Assembly (NCBI RefSeq): GCF_019049625.1
Contig: NZ_JAFMOY010000124.1
Location: forward strand, 1-64,000
Length of the DNA: 64,000 bases
Direction of reading: 5' to 3'
From: Rahnella ecdela
Lineage (GTDB): Bacteria > Pseudomonadota > Gammaproteobacteria > Enterobacterales > Enterobacteriaceae
This document shows, piece after piece, positions 27,969-36,092 of this stretch (position 1 is its first letter; the number at the start of each line of letters is the position of its first letter). Made by a program: the position numbers and the translations under genes. Below the pieces are notes generated by a model. The model saw nothing but the letters and a program-made list of their open reading frames with translations, did not search any database and was not told the origin of the DNA.

Positions 27969-28976
27969 ATGTCACCTTCTCAGTCTGTTACGGCCTTTTT
28001 CAAAAGCAAACTGGCACTGGCCTGTTGTCTCGGCGTACTTGGCACTTTCAGCCTGGGCGCCTGTGCTGCTGCACCGGAAGCGGGCACGTTCAAAATGGGC
28101 ATCGAACCCTGGCTCGGTTATGGTCAGTGGCACGTCGCGCAAAGTCAGGGCATTTTTAAACAGCAGGGACTGGAAAAAGTCGACATCATTAACTTCGCTG
28201 AAGATAAAGATATCAACGCCGCGCTGGCCAGCGGTCAGATAGACGGTGCCAACATCGCGACGCATACCGCTATGGCGATGGTTTCTGCCGGATTACCGAT
28301 CAAAGTCGTGTTGCTGCTCGATCAAAGTGAAACTGCCGACGCCCTGCTGGTCGGCAAAGACATCACGACGCTTAAAGATCTGAAAGGCAAACAGGTGGCC
28401 TTTGAAGAAGGCACCACCAGCGACATTTTGCTGCACAGCGCTGTCAACGCCGCAGGCCTGAAATGGAGCGATATCACACCGGTGCCGATGCCTGCTGACT
28501 CTGCGGGCAGCGCGCTGATCGCCAAACGCGTGACTGCCGCCGTGACCTACGAGCCCTACATATCTGCCGCCAAAAAGCAGGATCCGTCACTGAAAATGCT
28601 CTACAGCGGTTCTTCTGATCCCGGCCTGATTGGCGACGTGCTGGTGGTACGTGATTCCGTACTGAAAGAAAAACCGGGGCAAATCGCGGCGCTGATCAAA
28701 AGCTGGGATGCAGCACTCACCCACTATCAGGCCAATACCGCCGCAGATCGCGCCCTTATCGCCAAAGCAGTGGGTGCTACGCCTGCCGATCTGGAGTCCG
28801 CTTTTGACGGCGTGAAATACTACTCGCTGGCCGAAAACAAACAGGTGCTCAGTCACTCATTCTCTGACCAGACGTTTGCCCATGTGCTGAAAGCCGCCAC
28901 CGCTGCCGGGCTTATCCCCAACCCCGTCACTGCCGCTGAAGTCATTGATGCCAGCTTCGTGAACAGCCTGCCATGA
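27969..28976 (+). CDS. NitT/TauT-type ABC transporter substrate-binding protein
   Basis: The 335-residue protein has a signal sequence, possibly lipidated at Cys32 (SLGAC), and an NMT1/TauA-type binding fold: MGIEPWLGYGQWHVAQSQG, then NAALASGQIDGA and TYEPYISAAKK. Such proteins bind sulfonates, nitrate, pyrimidines or other small planar solutes. The HutC-like operator upstream points to an imidazole-type solute (inference). AGCGAGGAAATT precedes the ATG. Its stop overlaps the permease start (ATGA). Confidence 0.88.
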   Translation: MSPSQSVTAFFKSKLALACCLGVLGTFSLGACAAAPEAGTFKMGIEPWLGYGQWHVAQSQGIFKQQGLEKVDIINFAEDKDINAALASGQIDGANIATHTAMAMVSAGLPIKVVLLLDQSETADALLVGKDITTLKDLKGKQVAFEEGTTSDILLHSAVNAAGLKWSDITPVPMPADSAGSALIAKRVTAAVTYEPYISAAKKQDPSLKMLYSGSSDPGLIGDVLVVRDSVLKEKPGQIAALIKSWDAALTHYQANTAADRALIAKAVGATPADLESAFDGVKYYSLAENKQVLSHSFSDQTFAHVLKAATAAGLIPNPVTAAEVIDASFVNSLP

Positions 28977-29782
28977 GTTCGCGTCGTAAACCGCTCAATC
29001 TGATGGTGATTGGCCGCCTGCCGACGCGCAAAGTGTTCGTCGGTATTGCGGTTGCCCTGTTCGTAATCTTGTTTCTGGCCTGGGGAATGGCGACCCGCAG
29101 CGGCGCTATTGCGCCGATCTTTTTGCCGAAACTGACCGATGTCTGGCTGAAAATGGTCAGTCTGGCGCAGGACGGTACTTTGTGGAGCGACATCAAAAGC
29201 AGCCTGTACCGCATCAGCATTGCTTTCGCCATTTCTTCGGTGATGTCGATTGTGATTGGCGTGCTGGCAGGCTGTTACGGATTTTTCAAAGCGCTGACCG
29301 AACCGCTGGTGGATTTCATCCGTTATATGCCGGTGGTGGCGTTCGTGCCGCTGACCATTTTGTGGACCGGTACCGACGACGTGCAGAAATTCCTGATTAT
29401 CTGGATAGGCACCTTCTTCCAGCAGGTATTAATGGTGATCGACGCCGTGAAACGCGTGCCGGTGGATTTCGTCGGATTAGGCCGGACACTGGGTATGCCG
29501 GATCGTAAAATTCTCTTTCGCATTGTTTTACCGGGTGCAATGCCGGGGATCTGGGACGCCCTGCGTATCAGCCTCGGCTGGGCCTGGACCTGGCTGGTGC
29601 TGGCTGAACTGGTGGCCTCAACGTCCGGTCTCGGTTACCGCATTGTGGTTTCGCAGCGGTTCTTCCAGACCGATACCATCATCGGTTACATCCTGCTGCT
29701 GGGCGTTCTGGGCTTAATCAGTGATCAGATCATGCGTGCCCTCGAGCGCGTCCTGTTCCGCTACAACAAGAGGCGATCCTGA
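28973..29782 (+). CDS. NitT/TauT-type ABC transporter permease
   Basis: The 269-residue inner-membrane protein has about six hydrophobic helices and the BPD_transp_1 coupling-loop region DAVKRVPVDFVGLGRTLGMP. It belongs with the SsuC/TauC group. It overlaps the binding-protein gene by 4 bases and shares TGATG with the ATPase gene, so all three are translationally coupled. Confidence 0.9.
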   Translation: MSSRRKPLNLMVIGRLPTRKVFVGIAVALFVILFLAWGMATRSGAIAPIFLPKLTDVWLKMVSLAQDGTLWSDIKSSLYRISIAFAISSVMSIVIGVLAGCYGFFKALTEPLVDFIRYMPVVAFVPLTILWTGTDDVQKFLIIWIGTFFQQVLMVIDAVKRVPVDFVGLGRTLGMPDRKILFRIVLPGAMPGIWDALRISLGWAWTWLVLAELVASTSGLGYRIVVSQRFFQTDTIIGYILLLGVLGLISDQIMRALERVLFRYNKRRS

Positions 29783-30552
29783 TGTCGGTATTAACCATTT
29801 CTCACCTGCATAAAAGTTTTCAGGTGGGTAAAGAGACGCGCGAAGTGTTGCACGATATCAGCCTGACGCTGGCCGATAACGAATTTGTGTCCATCGTCGG
29901 CACCTCCGGCTGCGGAAAAAGTACATTGCTGTCGATTGCTGCCGGTCTGGAAGATTACGACAGCGGCGATGTGCAGGTGGATGGCAAAACCATTCGCGGC
30001 GCGGGCATCGACCGTGGCGTGGTGTTTCAGTCGTACACTCTGTTGCCGTGGCTGACTGCCCGTCAGAATATTGAGTTTGCGCTGAAAGCCGCCGGTTTCA
30101 GTCGTGCGGAGTGCCGCGAAAAAGCCAGCCAGCATCTCGAACTGGTGCAGCTGACGCAGTTTGCCGACGCCTGGCCTTCCGAGCTTTCCGGCGGGATGAA
30201 ACAGCGCGTCGCCATTGCCCGCGCCCTTTCCTATCGCCCGAAAATTCTGCTGATGGATGAACCCTTTGGCGCACTCGACGCCATGACCCGCCACCAGATG
30301 CAGGAACTGCTGACCGGTATCTGGGAACAGCACCGGCTGACCGTTATGTTCGTTACTCACGATATCGAAGAGGCGGTTTATCTTTCTGACCGCATTGTGG
30401 TGATGGGCCCCGGCACGATACAGGCTACTTTCAACGTACCGCTGCCGCGTCCGCGTCGTGAAGAACTGACTGCCAGCCCTGAATTCACTGACCTGCAACG
30501 CCAGGTTCTGCATACAATTCGCAGCGGACATCCCCGCGCTGCGCTGGCCTGA
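29782..30552 (+). CDS. NitT/TauT-type ABC transporter ATPase
   Basis: The 256-residue ATPase has Walker A GTSGCGKST, Q-loop FQSYTLLPWL, signature LSGGMKQRVAIARAL, Walker [13 protein letters not shown] and the H-loop VTHD. It is of SsuB/TauB type and completes a canonical importer. A HisD-family gene follows after 16 bases. Confidence 0.92.
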   Translation: MSVLTISHLHKSFQVGKETREVLHDISLTLADNEFVSIVGTSGCGKSTLLSIAAGLEDYDSGDVQVDGKTIRGAGIDRGVVFQSYTLLPWLTARQNIEFALKAAGFSRAECREKASQHLELVQLTQFADAWPSELSGGMKQRVAIARALSYRPKILLMDEPFGALDAMTRHQMQELLTGIWEQHRLTVMFVTHDIEEAVYLSDRIVVMGPGTIQATFNVPLPRPRREELTASPEFTDLQRQVLHTIRSGHPRAALA

Positions 30553-30568
30553 TAACCGGAGATTTACC

Positions 30569-31909
30569 ATGTCTGAATCTTTTCAAGCCGTGACTTTTCA
30601 TGATCTGAGCGGCACATCCGAACTGCCATCAGAACTGTTCAAACGCACTGAAGCCGATTTGTCATTTTTCATCGAACGCGTCGCGCCGATTATTGAAGCA
30701 GTGCGCACAGAAGGCGACGCCGCCCTGCTGCGTTTCGCACAGGAGTTAGACGGCGTCACCACGCCGGAAATGAGCATCATGGCGGAAGATGCCGAATTCG
30801 CCACGGCGTTCGAGCGGCTGGATCCGCAGGTGGTGGAATCGATCCGCTTTGCGGTTGAAAACGTCCGTGCGTTTCACGAAGCACAGAAACCGGAAGACAT
30901 GTGGATGAAAGAAATCCGCCCCGGTGCCTACGCCGGTGACCGCCATGTGCCCATCGATTCGGTAGCCTGTTACGTGCCGCGCGGCAAAGGGTCATTTCCG
31001 AGTGTATTGCTGATGACCACCATCCCGGCCGTGGTCGCGGGAGTGAAACGGGCCATCGTGATCACGCCGCCCGGCCCCGACGGCAAAGTGGATGACGCGA
31101 CGCTGGTGGCTGCGCGTCTGGTCGGCATCACCGAAGTGTATAAATGCGGCGGCGCACAGGGCGTGGCGGCGGTCGCATTTGGCACTGAGACCGTGCCCAA
31201 ATGCCTGAAAATTGTCGGCCCCGGCAGCCCGTGGGTAGTGGCGGCTAAACGTCAGTTATCTAATCTTATCGATCCCGGCATTCCGGCGGGGCCGAGCGAA
31301 AGCCTGATCCTCGCCGATGACAGCGTGGACGGCGCGCTGGCAGCGCTGGATCTGATCATCGAATCAGAGCATGGCCCGGATTCCTCGGCTTATCTGGTTA
31401 CCAGCAGCCGTCGTGTGGCTGAAGAAGCCATCGCCGCGCTGCCGGGGTACTGGGCACAAATCGGTGAAAAACGTGCCGGTTTCTCGCAGGCTGTCTTGTG
31501 CGGAACCCACGGCGGCGTAGTGCTGACTGAAGACTTCATCGCGGCGGTTGAATTCGTTAATCACTACGCGCCGGAACATCTGGAAATTCTGGCCGAAGAA
31601 CCGATGGCCGTGATGGGCAAAATCCGTAATGCCGGAGAAATTCTTTTGGGGAATTACACACCCATCACGCTCGGCAACTTCGTTCTCGGGCCGAACGCGG
31701 TACTCCCGACTAACGGCGCAGCCAAAACCGTCGGACCGCTGTCCGTTTTCGACTATATGAAACGCATTTCAGTCGGTTATGTCACCCGTGAAGGCTATCA
31801 GCCGCTGGCTGACAAAGCGCACGCATTCGCCCTTTACGAAGGATTCCCCGGCCACGCACTGGCGGTATCGCCATTACGTACTGAGCTCCTCAACAAAAAA
31901 GGCCAATAA
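30569..31909 (+). CDS. HisD-family dehydrogenase with altered active site
   Basis: The 446-residue protein is plainly of the histidinol-dehydrogenase fold: PRGKGSFPSVLLMT, GPGSPWVVAAKRQLS, the catalytic pair Glu337-His338 in NHYAPEHLEIL and His429. Compared with E. coli HisD, the zinc ligand Gln259 is Glu265 here, the ligand Asp360 is Asn370 (GDY becomes GNF), and substrate-contact His367 is Ala377 (NH becomes NA). His268 and Glu424 are kept. It is therefore unlikely to be the biosynthetic HisD. The family includes sulfopropanediol dehydrogenase and others. It probably oxidises a primary alcohol to an acid with NAD. HutC-type control suggests an imidazole substrate. Confidence 0.85.
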   Translation: MSESFQAVTFHDLSGTSELPSELFKRTEADLSFFIERVAPIIEAVRTEGDAALLRFAQELDGVTTPEMSIMAEDAEFATAFERLDPQVVESIRFAVENVRAFHEAQKPEDMWMKEIRPGAYAGDRHVPIDSVACYVPRGKGSFPSVLLMTTIPAVVAGVKRAIVITPPGPDGKVDDATLVAARLVGITEVYKCGGAQGVAAVAFGTETVPKCLKIVGPGSPWVVAAKRQLSNLIDPGIPAGPSESLILADDSVDGALAALDLIIESEHGPDSSAYLVTSSRRVAEEAIAALPGYWAQIGEKRAGFSQAVLCGTHGGVVLTEDFIAAVEFVNHYAPEHLEILAEEPMAVMGKIRNAGEILLGNYTPITLGNFVLGPNAVLPTNGAAKTVGPLSVFDYMKRISVGYVTREGYQPLADKAHAFALYEGFPGHALAVSPLRTELLNKKGQ

Positions 31910-31911
31910 CG

Positions 31912-33219
31912 ATGAGCAACATGACGGGCAGTGAACCACTGGCCGCGCTGGCGCGCCAGTTAGTGCAGGCAGGGGAATGGCAGCAGGCGGCTGACGCTTT
32001 ACGTCAGCTCATCAGCGAAGTAACTGGCGTAGCGGCCGGTTCGCTGACCATCAACCGCGACCAGTACAGCCTTAACTCCCTCAACGGCACGGTCACGCTC
32101 GACGACGGGCGCGCCCTGTTTTTCAAATATCACAATGAGGAAGGCGAAGACAAAACCATCGAGGAGTACTACAACGCCGAACTGCTGCGGGAAAGCGGAT
32201 TCCGCGTAGACGTGCCGGTCTACGCCTGCGGCGAACCGGGACGTCAGATCCTGATGTATACCCTGCGCCACGACCGGCGGATGGCGGACATTTGTCGCGA
32301 CATTGAGCAGCAACAGGCGTGGGATAAGGAAGAAGAAATTGAAGAAACCCAGCGCCGGGCCGACAGGGATATTCTGACGCACACCCTGCCGACGCTGAAA
32401 GCCGCAACGGTGAGCGCGGTTGCCGCTGAGCCCATCCATCAGCTGTTTCATCACCGCCTGATATCACCGGATGATCCGCAGATCACCGCCGGTTTCGGTG
32501 GCCGCGTTGCACGGTTTTATGTCGGTAAAACCTTCCGGCTGGAAGACGAAGAACTGGAATGGCAAACGCTGAGCAACCTGCGCTGGGTGATCAACGGCGT
32601 GGCGTATCAGCACAGTCTGCGCCAATTATTTGCCGAAGCCGGTATTCGTCTGGCACCCGCGGCACTGGCCGATCACGGGGTGATCACCGCTCACGGTGAC
32701 GCACACAACGCCAACGTCTGGTACGACACCCATCAGGAAATCCCGCAGTTGGTGAGTTTTGACCCTGCCTTTGCCGGTCGCAATATTCCTGCACTGTTGG
32801 CGGAGATCAAAGCCACCTTCCACAACATTTTTGCCCATCCGCTGTGGCTGTACGAGCCGTCGCGCTGCAGCGAACTGTACAAAGTGACCGTCATGCGCCG
32901 TGGCGATACGCTTTTCGTTGATCACAACTGGCAGTTAACCCCGCTGCGTGCGGCATTTTTGCGTGATAAAGGCGAAGAATACTGGCAGCCGTTACTGGCC
33001 CAACTCGCCCGCCGTGGCTGGCTGCCGCCGCACTGGCAGCGGATTTTCCGCCTCGCAATGTTCTGCTGCCCGACGCTGGTTCTCGATTTGCGCGCAGGCG
33101 GTTTCAGCGGCCATACCCCAACCAGTTCTGCTCTCGGGCTGGCAATTGCAGTGATGCTGGGGAGTGAACCGGTGGAAGACACGGATGAGTTCAGCGGGTG
33201 GCTTGGGGGGCTCGTATGA
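31912..33219 (+). CDS. APH/choline-kinase-like phosphotransferase
   Basis: The 435-residue protein has the small-molecule kinase signature: Lys72 in ALFFKYHNEEG, Glu near 88 in EEYYNAELL, the catalytic loop HGDAHNANVW (Asp263, Asn268) and the metal Asp284 in SFDPAFAG. Residues about 130-155 form a charged, probably coiled insertion (IEQQQAWDKEEEIEETQRR). It likely phosphorylates a small hydroxylated or amine substrate. It starts two bases after the HisD-like stop, so it belongs to the same operon and perhaps primes or activates the imported compound. I cannot name the substrate. Confidence 0.75.
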   Translation: MSNMTGSEPLAALARQLVQAGEWQQAADALRQLISEVTGVAAGSLTINRDQYSLNSLNGTVTLDDGRALFFKYHNEEGEDKTIEEYYNAELLRESGFRVDVPVYACGEPGRQILMYTLRHDRRMADICRDIEQQQAWDKEEEIEETQRRADRDILTHTLPTLKAATVSAVAAEPIHQLFHHRLISPDDPQITAGFGGRVARFYVGKTFRLEDEELEWQTLSNLRWVINGVAYQHSLRQLFAEAGIRLAPAALADHGVITAHGDAHNANVWYDTHQEIPQLVSFDPAFAGRNIPALLAEIKATFHNIFAHPLWLYEPSRCSELYKVTVMRRGDTLFVDHNWQLTPLRAAFLRDKGEEYWQPLLAQLARRGWLPPHWQRIFRLAMFCCPTLVLDLRAGGFSGHTPTSSALGLAIAVMLGSEPVEDTDEFSGWLGGLV

Positions 33220-33296
33220 TTCAGACGATTTGCGTTGCACGCTGACGGGAATGGCCACCCTAAGGTCAACACCGTGGGCTCGCCGCCCACACTGGC

Positions 33297-33324
33297 CCAA
33301 AGGGTTTTAAACGAAACCCTTTGG
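33297..33324 (+). terminator. Perfect hairpin, possible terminator, inside repeat A
   Basis: CCAAAGGGTTT pairs with AAACCCTTTGG (11 bp) over a 6-base loop, followed after nine bases by seven T. It could end transcription of the 28-33 kb operon, though the T run is displaced. Confidence 0.5.
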
Positions 33325-33755
33325 AATCCTGCGTTTTTTTAACTGCACGCTTCGCTCGCTGGCTATGTTTCATCAGCCGTTGTGACAGCCGCAAAATGCC
33401 GCCGCTGCGCGGTGCCCTTCGTTCGGGCTTCAACCCGCGCAAAAAGACGCGCGGTTTTGCGCCTCTCCTCCGGCGAAATTTTGGAACCGGCCTCCGGCTA
33501 ATACTTCACAACCTTACTTTCTTTATCTTTTAAAAAGCTGCGGGCGGTTCAGAAAGCTTGCTGAGTGAGAGGTTGCAGACCTTAGGCTGCAATCCCGAAA
33601 TGAAGGCACCGCGAAGCGGCAAGATTTCCAGCCTGTCGCAATGGTGGCTGAAACATAGCCAGCGAGCGGAGCATGCAGTGAAAGAGCCCGGGGGGTCTTG
33701 GGGGGTGGCGGCGATAGGACGCCCCCCAAGTCGGTGTGGGCCGACGCCCACGCCC

Positions 33756-33785
33756 TTGAAGTTGAAGTTGAAGTTGAAGTTGAAA
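33756..33785. repeat. Hexamer tandem repeat TTGAAG
   Basis: Five consecutive six-base units are present, four perfect and a fifth ending in A instead of G. It sits at the outer edge of repeat A and may vary in copy number between strains. Confidence 0.9.
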
Positions 33786-33813
33786 AGAAAGTTTCCGCCA
33801 TTTCCAAATGGCA

Positions 33814-34899
33814 TTAACCCCGTTCCGCCATCTCCTCCACCCGAGAAATTGCCGCATATAACGCTTGTGCCGTCACCACCCCCGGCATATTCGCCATATC
33901 CGGTGCATGCAATGACGCCTGCACAATGCTGTCCAGTTCATCGGTCGTAAGCTTAGCAATTTCACTCAACCGCAACGGAACGGCGCAGGCTTTTGCCAGT
34001 TTGATGGCTTCGAGGAGTTCTTCGTCGCTGCGGTTTTCCAGCGCCAGAAGACACAGATTTCCGAAGCCGACCAACAGGCCGTGGCCAAATTCACGGGTTT
34101 TATCGCAGACCGTAAAACCCTCATAGATAGCGTGAGACGCGGCGGCGTGCGCCCCGCTGCTCATCAGCGATGTCAGACCGGCAAACATGAAAATCGCGTC
34201 GAGCACCTGGTCCAGTTCGGCATTCGGTTTACCGGCGCGGACGGCATCGCAGGCTGCGGGGCCGTAAGATTCAATCAGGTCATAACAAATCCGGCTGTTA
34301 GCGCTGGAAGAACGCGCGACGCCGCTCAGCTGACCGTGATGCCCGCTAATGGCGCGAAACTCATACCATTTCGCCAGCGTATCGCCGAGCCCGGCTGCCA
34401 GCCACCGTAACGGAGCGGTAGCAAGGATCTCGCTGTCGATAATCACCGCCGCCGGTGCCTGTGGCAGCGGGAATAAATCACGGAAATGACCGTCGTCGTG
34501 ATAACGGATGGTCAGCGGCGTCACCGCCGCGCAGGTAGCAGCGATAGTCGGTACCGTCACGACGGGCACGCTAGTTTCCACACCGACGGCTTTGCAGGTA
34601 TCCAGCGATTTCCCGCCACCGACGCCGATGATGATATCTGCCTTTTTCTCTTTCACGATTTTCGCCAGACGGCTGATATTCGCCTCACTGCTTTCGCCAC
34701 CAAACCACTCGCTGCCCACCAGCTCGACCGCTGAGGATTCCAGCTGATGCCGGATTTTATCTCCCGCCGCGCTCAGGCCGCGATGACCGCCAATCACCAG
34801 CGCTCGCGTACCCATTAAAGCGCAAATATCACCAAGCTTAGAAATAACGCCGGGGCCGCGCAGAATTTGCGCCGGGGAAATAATGTTCTGTGCCTGCAT
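33814..34899 (-). CDS. Iron-containing alcohol dehydrogenase family protein, HcxA-like
   Basis: The 361-residue protein has the family's Rossmann-like N-terminus with IIGVGGGKSLDTCKAVG and VPVVTVPTIAATCAAVT. The metal-ligand histidines lie in SSGAHAAASHAIYEG and REFGHGLLVGFG. Length and motifs resemble glycerol dehydrogenase and E. coli HcxA (YbdH), which reduces 2-oxoacids. It is the last gene of an operon with an FMN-dependent alpha-hydroxyacid dehydrogenase and a HisC-like aminotransferase. The substrate may be a 2-oxo or 2-hydroxy acid (inference). Confidence 0.82.
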   Translation of the reverse strand: MQAQNIISPAQILRGPGVISKLGDICALMGTRALVIGGHRGLSAAGDKIRHQLESSAVELVGSEWFGGESSEANISRLAKIVKEKKADIIIGVGGGKSLDTCKAVGVETSVPVVTVPTIAATCAAVTPLTIRYHDDGHFRDLFPLPQAPAAVIIDSEILATAPLRWLAAGLGDTLAKWYEFRAISGHHGQLSGVARSSSANSRICYDLIESYGPAACDAVRAGKPNAELDQVLDAIFMFAGLTSLMSSGAHAAASHAIYEGFTVCDKTREFGHGLLVGFGNLCLLALENRSDEELLEAIKLAKACAVPLRLSEIAKLTTDELDSIVQASLHAPDMANMPGVVTAQALYAAISRVEEMAERG

Positions 34900-34943
34900 A
34901 ACTGATTCTCCGGATGCGTTTATATGAACAAATAACTGTATTC

Positions 34944-36092
34944 TTAGCGCTGCGGACGCAACAAATGCGGGCCCAGCTGACCAACCGACGTGCAGCCGAG
35001 CTGCGCTATCGTGCGGTCCACTTCCTGCAAGATGATCTCCAGTGCGCGTTGTGCGCCCGCTTCACCGGCAGCGGCAACGCCATACAACATTGGCCGCCCC
35101 AGCAGAACTGCATTCGCCCCCAGTGCCAGCGCTTTCACCACATCCGTTCCACGGCGAAAACCACTGTCGATCAGGATTGTGGCCTGCGGGCCGCACAGCT
35201 GACGGATTTCTGGTAGCACTTCCATCGCGCTGACAGAACCATCCAGCTGACGGCCACCGTGATTGGACAACACAACGCCGTCGGCACCGGTTTCAAAAGC
35301 CCGCTGCGCATCTTCCGGCGCCAGAATGCCTTTAATCAGCAGCGCACCCTGCCACTGGCTGCGGATCCAGCTCAGCGTTTCCCAGTCCAGCCGGGTATCC
35401 ATCTGCTCTGAGAAATAACTCGCCCCGCCCGCGCCTCGCTGCTTGTCCGCCGGAACATAGGGTTTGAGATTACCGAAACCGGGCATTCCCGCCGGTTTTA
35501 ACGTCCGCCATATCCAGCCCGGATGCAGCGCCACGTCTATCATACTGGCAAGCGATAGCTTCATAGGACGGCGGTAATTACGTTTATCTTTTTCGCGGTT
35601 GCCGAAATGCACCGCATCCACCGACACCACCAGCGTGGTGCAACCGGCGGCTTTCGCGCGTTCCAGCAGGCTGGTCGTGACCGTGCTGTCTTTCAGGACA
35701 TACAGCTGAAACCAGTGATGGGGTAGCTGTTGTGCAGCAATCTCTTCGATAGATGCCGTCGATACCGTGCTCTGGATATAACCGATTCCGGCGCGTTTTG
35801 CCGTACGGGCCAGCATTGCATCCGCGCCGAAACACAGCATGCCGTTATAACCGGTCGGTGCGATCAGCAATGGTGCAGAAAGCCGCTGACCGCAAAGCGT
35901 GACAGACAAGTCGCGCTGGCTGGAATCGTTCAGTACCGGCGGGATAAACCGCCAGCGGGCAAATACCTCGCGGTTATCTTTCAGCGTCTGTTCGTCATCT
36001 GTCCCGCCTTCCACATAGCTGAAGGCAAAACGCGGCAATATGCTTTTCGCCTGCTGACGTAGGTCGTCAATATTCAGCACTGCACGCTTCAC
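34944..36092 (-). CDS. FMN-dependent alpha-hydroxyacid dehydrogenase (LldD/MdlB family)
   Basis: The 382-residue TIM-barrel enzyme has the FMN site APTGYNGMLCFGADA, the catalytic His in SNHGGRQLDG, and IDSGFRRGTDVVKALALGA. It oxidises an L-2-hydroxyacid to a 2-oxoacid. The usual VDxPxxGxR segment reads VDAVHFGNREKDKRN, a departure near the substrate loop, so lactate is not a safe assignment. It overlaps the upstream aminotransferase gene by 4 bases (ATGA), so the two are coupled. Confidence 0.85.
   Translation of the reverse strand: MKRAVLNIDDLRQQAKSILPRFAFSYVEGGTDDEQTLKDNREVFARWRFIPPVLNDSSQRDLSVTLCGQRLSAPLLIAPTGYNGMLCFGADAMLARTAKRAGIGYIQSTVSTASIEEIAAQQLPHHWFQLYVLKDSTVTTSLLERAKAAGCTTLVVSVDAVHFGNREKDKRNYRRPMKLSLASMIDVALHPGWIWRTLKPAGMPGFGNLKPYVPADKQRGAGGASYFSEQMDTRLDWETLSWIRSQWQGALLIKGILAPEDAQRAFETGADGVVLSNHGGRQLDGSVSAMEVLPEIRQLCGPQATILIDSGFRRGTDVVKALALGANAVLLGRPMLYGVAAAGEAGAQRALEIILQEVDRTIAQLGCTSVGQLGPHLLRPQR

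Larger units (their letters stand above)
33245..33813. repeat. Mosaic intergenic repeat, copy A
   Basis: This gap between convergent genes has no credible gene. It contains an inverted pair, GCTTCGCTCGCTGGCTATGT near 33350 and its inverted match at 33649-33680, enclosing two modules. The left module (33388-33520) matches copy C at 62895-63025 in reverse. The right module (about 33540-33640) matches copies B and C. Perfect hairpins with copy-specific sequence lie at 33297-33324 and 33697-33730. See copies B and C. Confidence 0.8.

Noticed and set aside
30569-31909. Histidinol dehydrogenase of histidine biosynthesis (hisD)
   Set aside because: Zinc and substrate residues are replaced, no other his biosynthesis operon gene is adjacent, and the operon carries a HutC-type operator.
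27969-31909. Sulfonate pathway: SsuABC/TauABC-type importer with HpsN-type dehydrogenase
   Set aside because: The families fit, but the HutC-like operator and hut neighbourhood favour an imidazole substrate, and no sulfolyase or sulfonate monooxygenase gene is present. It remains the main alternative.
33756-33785. CRISPR-like short repeat
   Set aside because: Units are six bases with no spacers and no cas genes are in the window.
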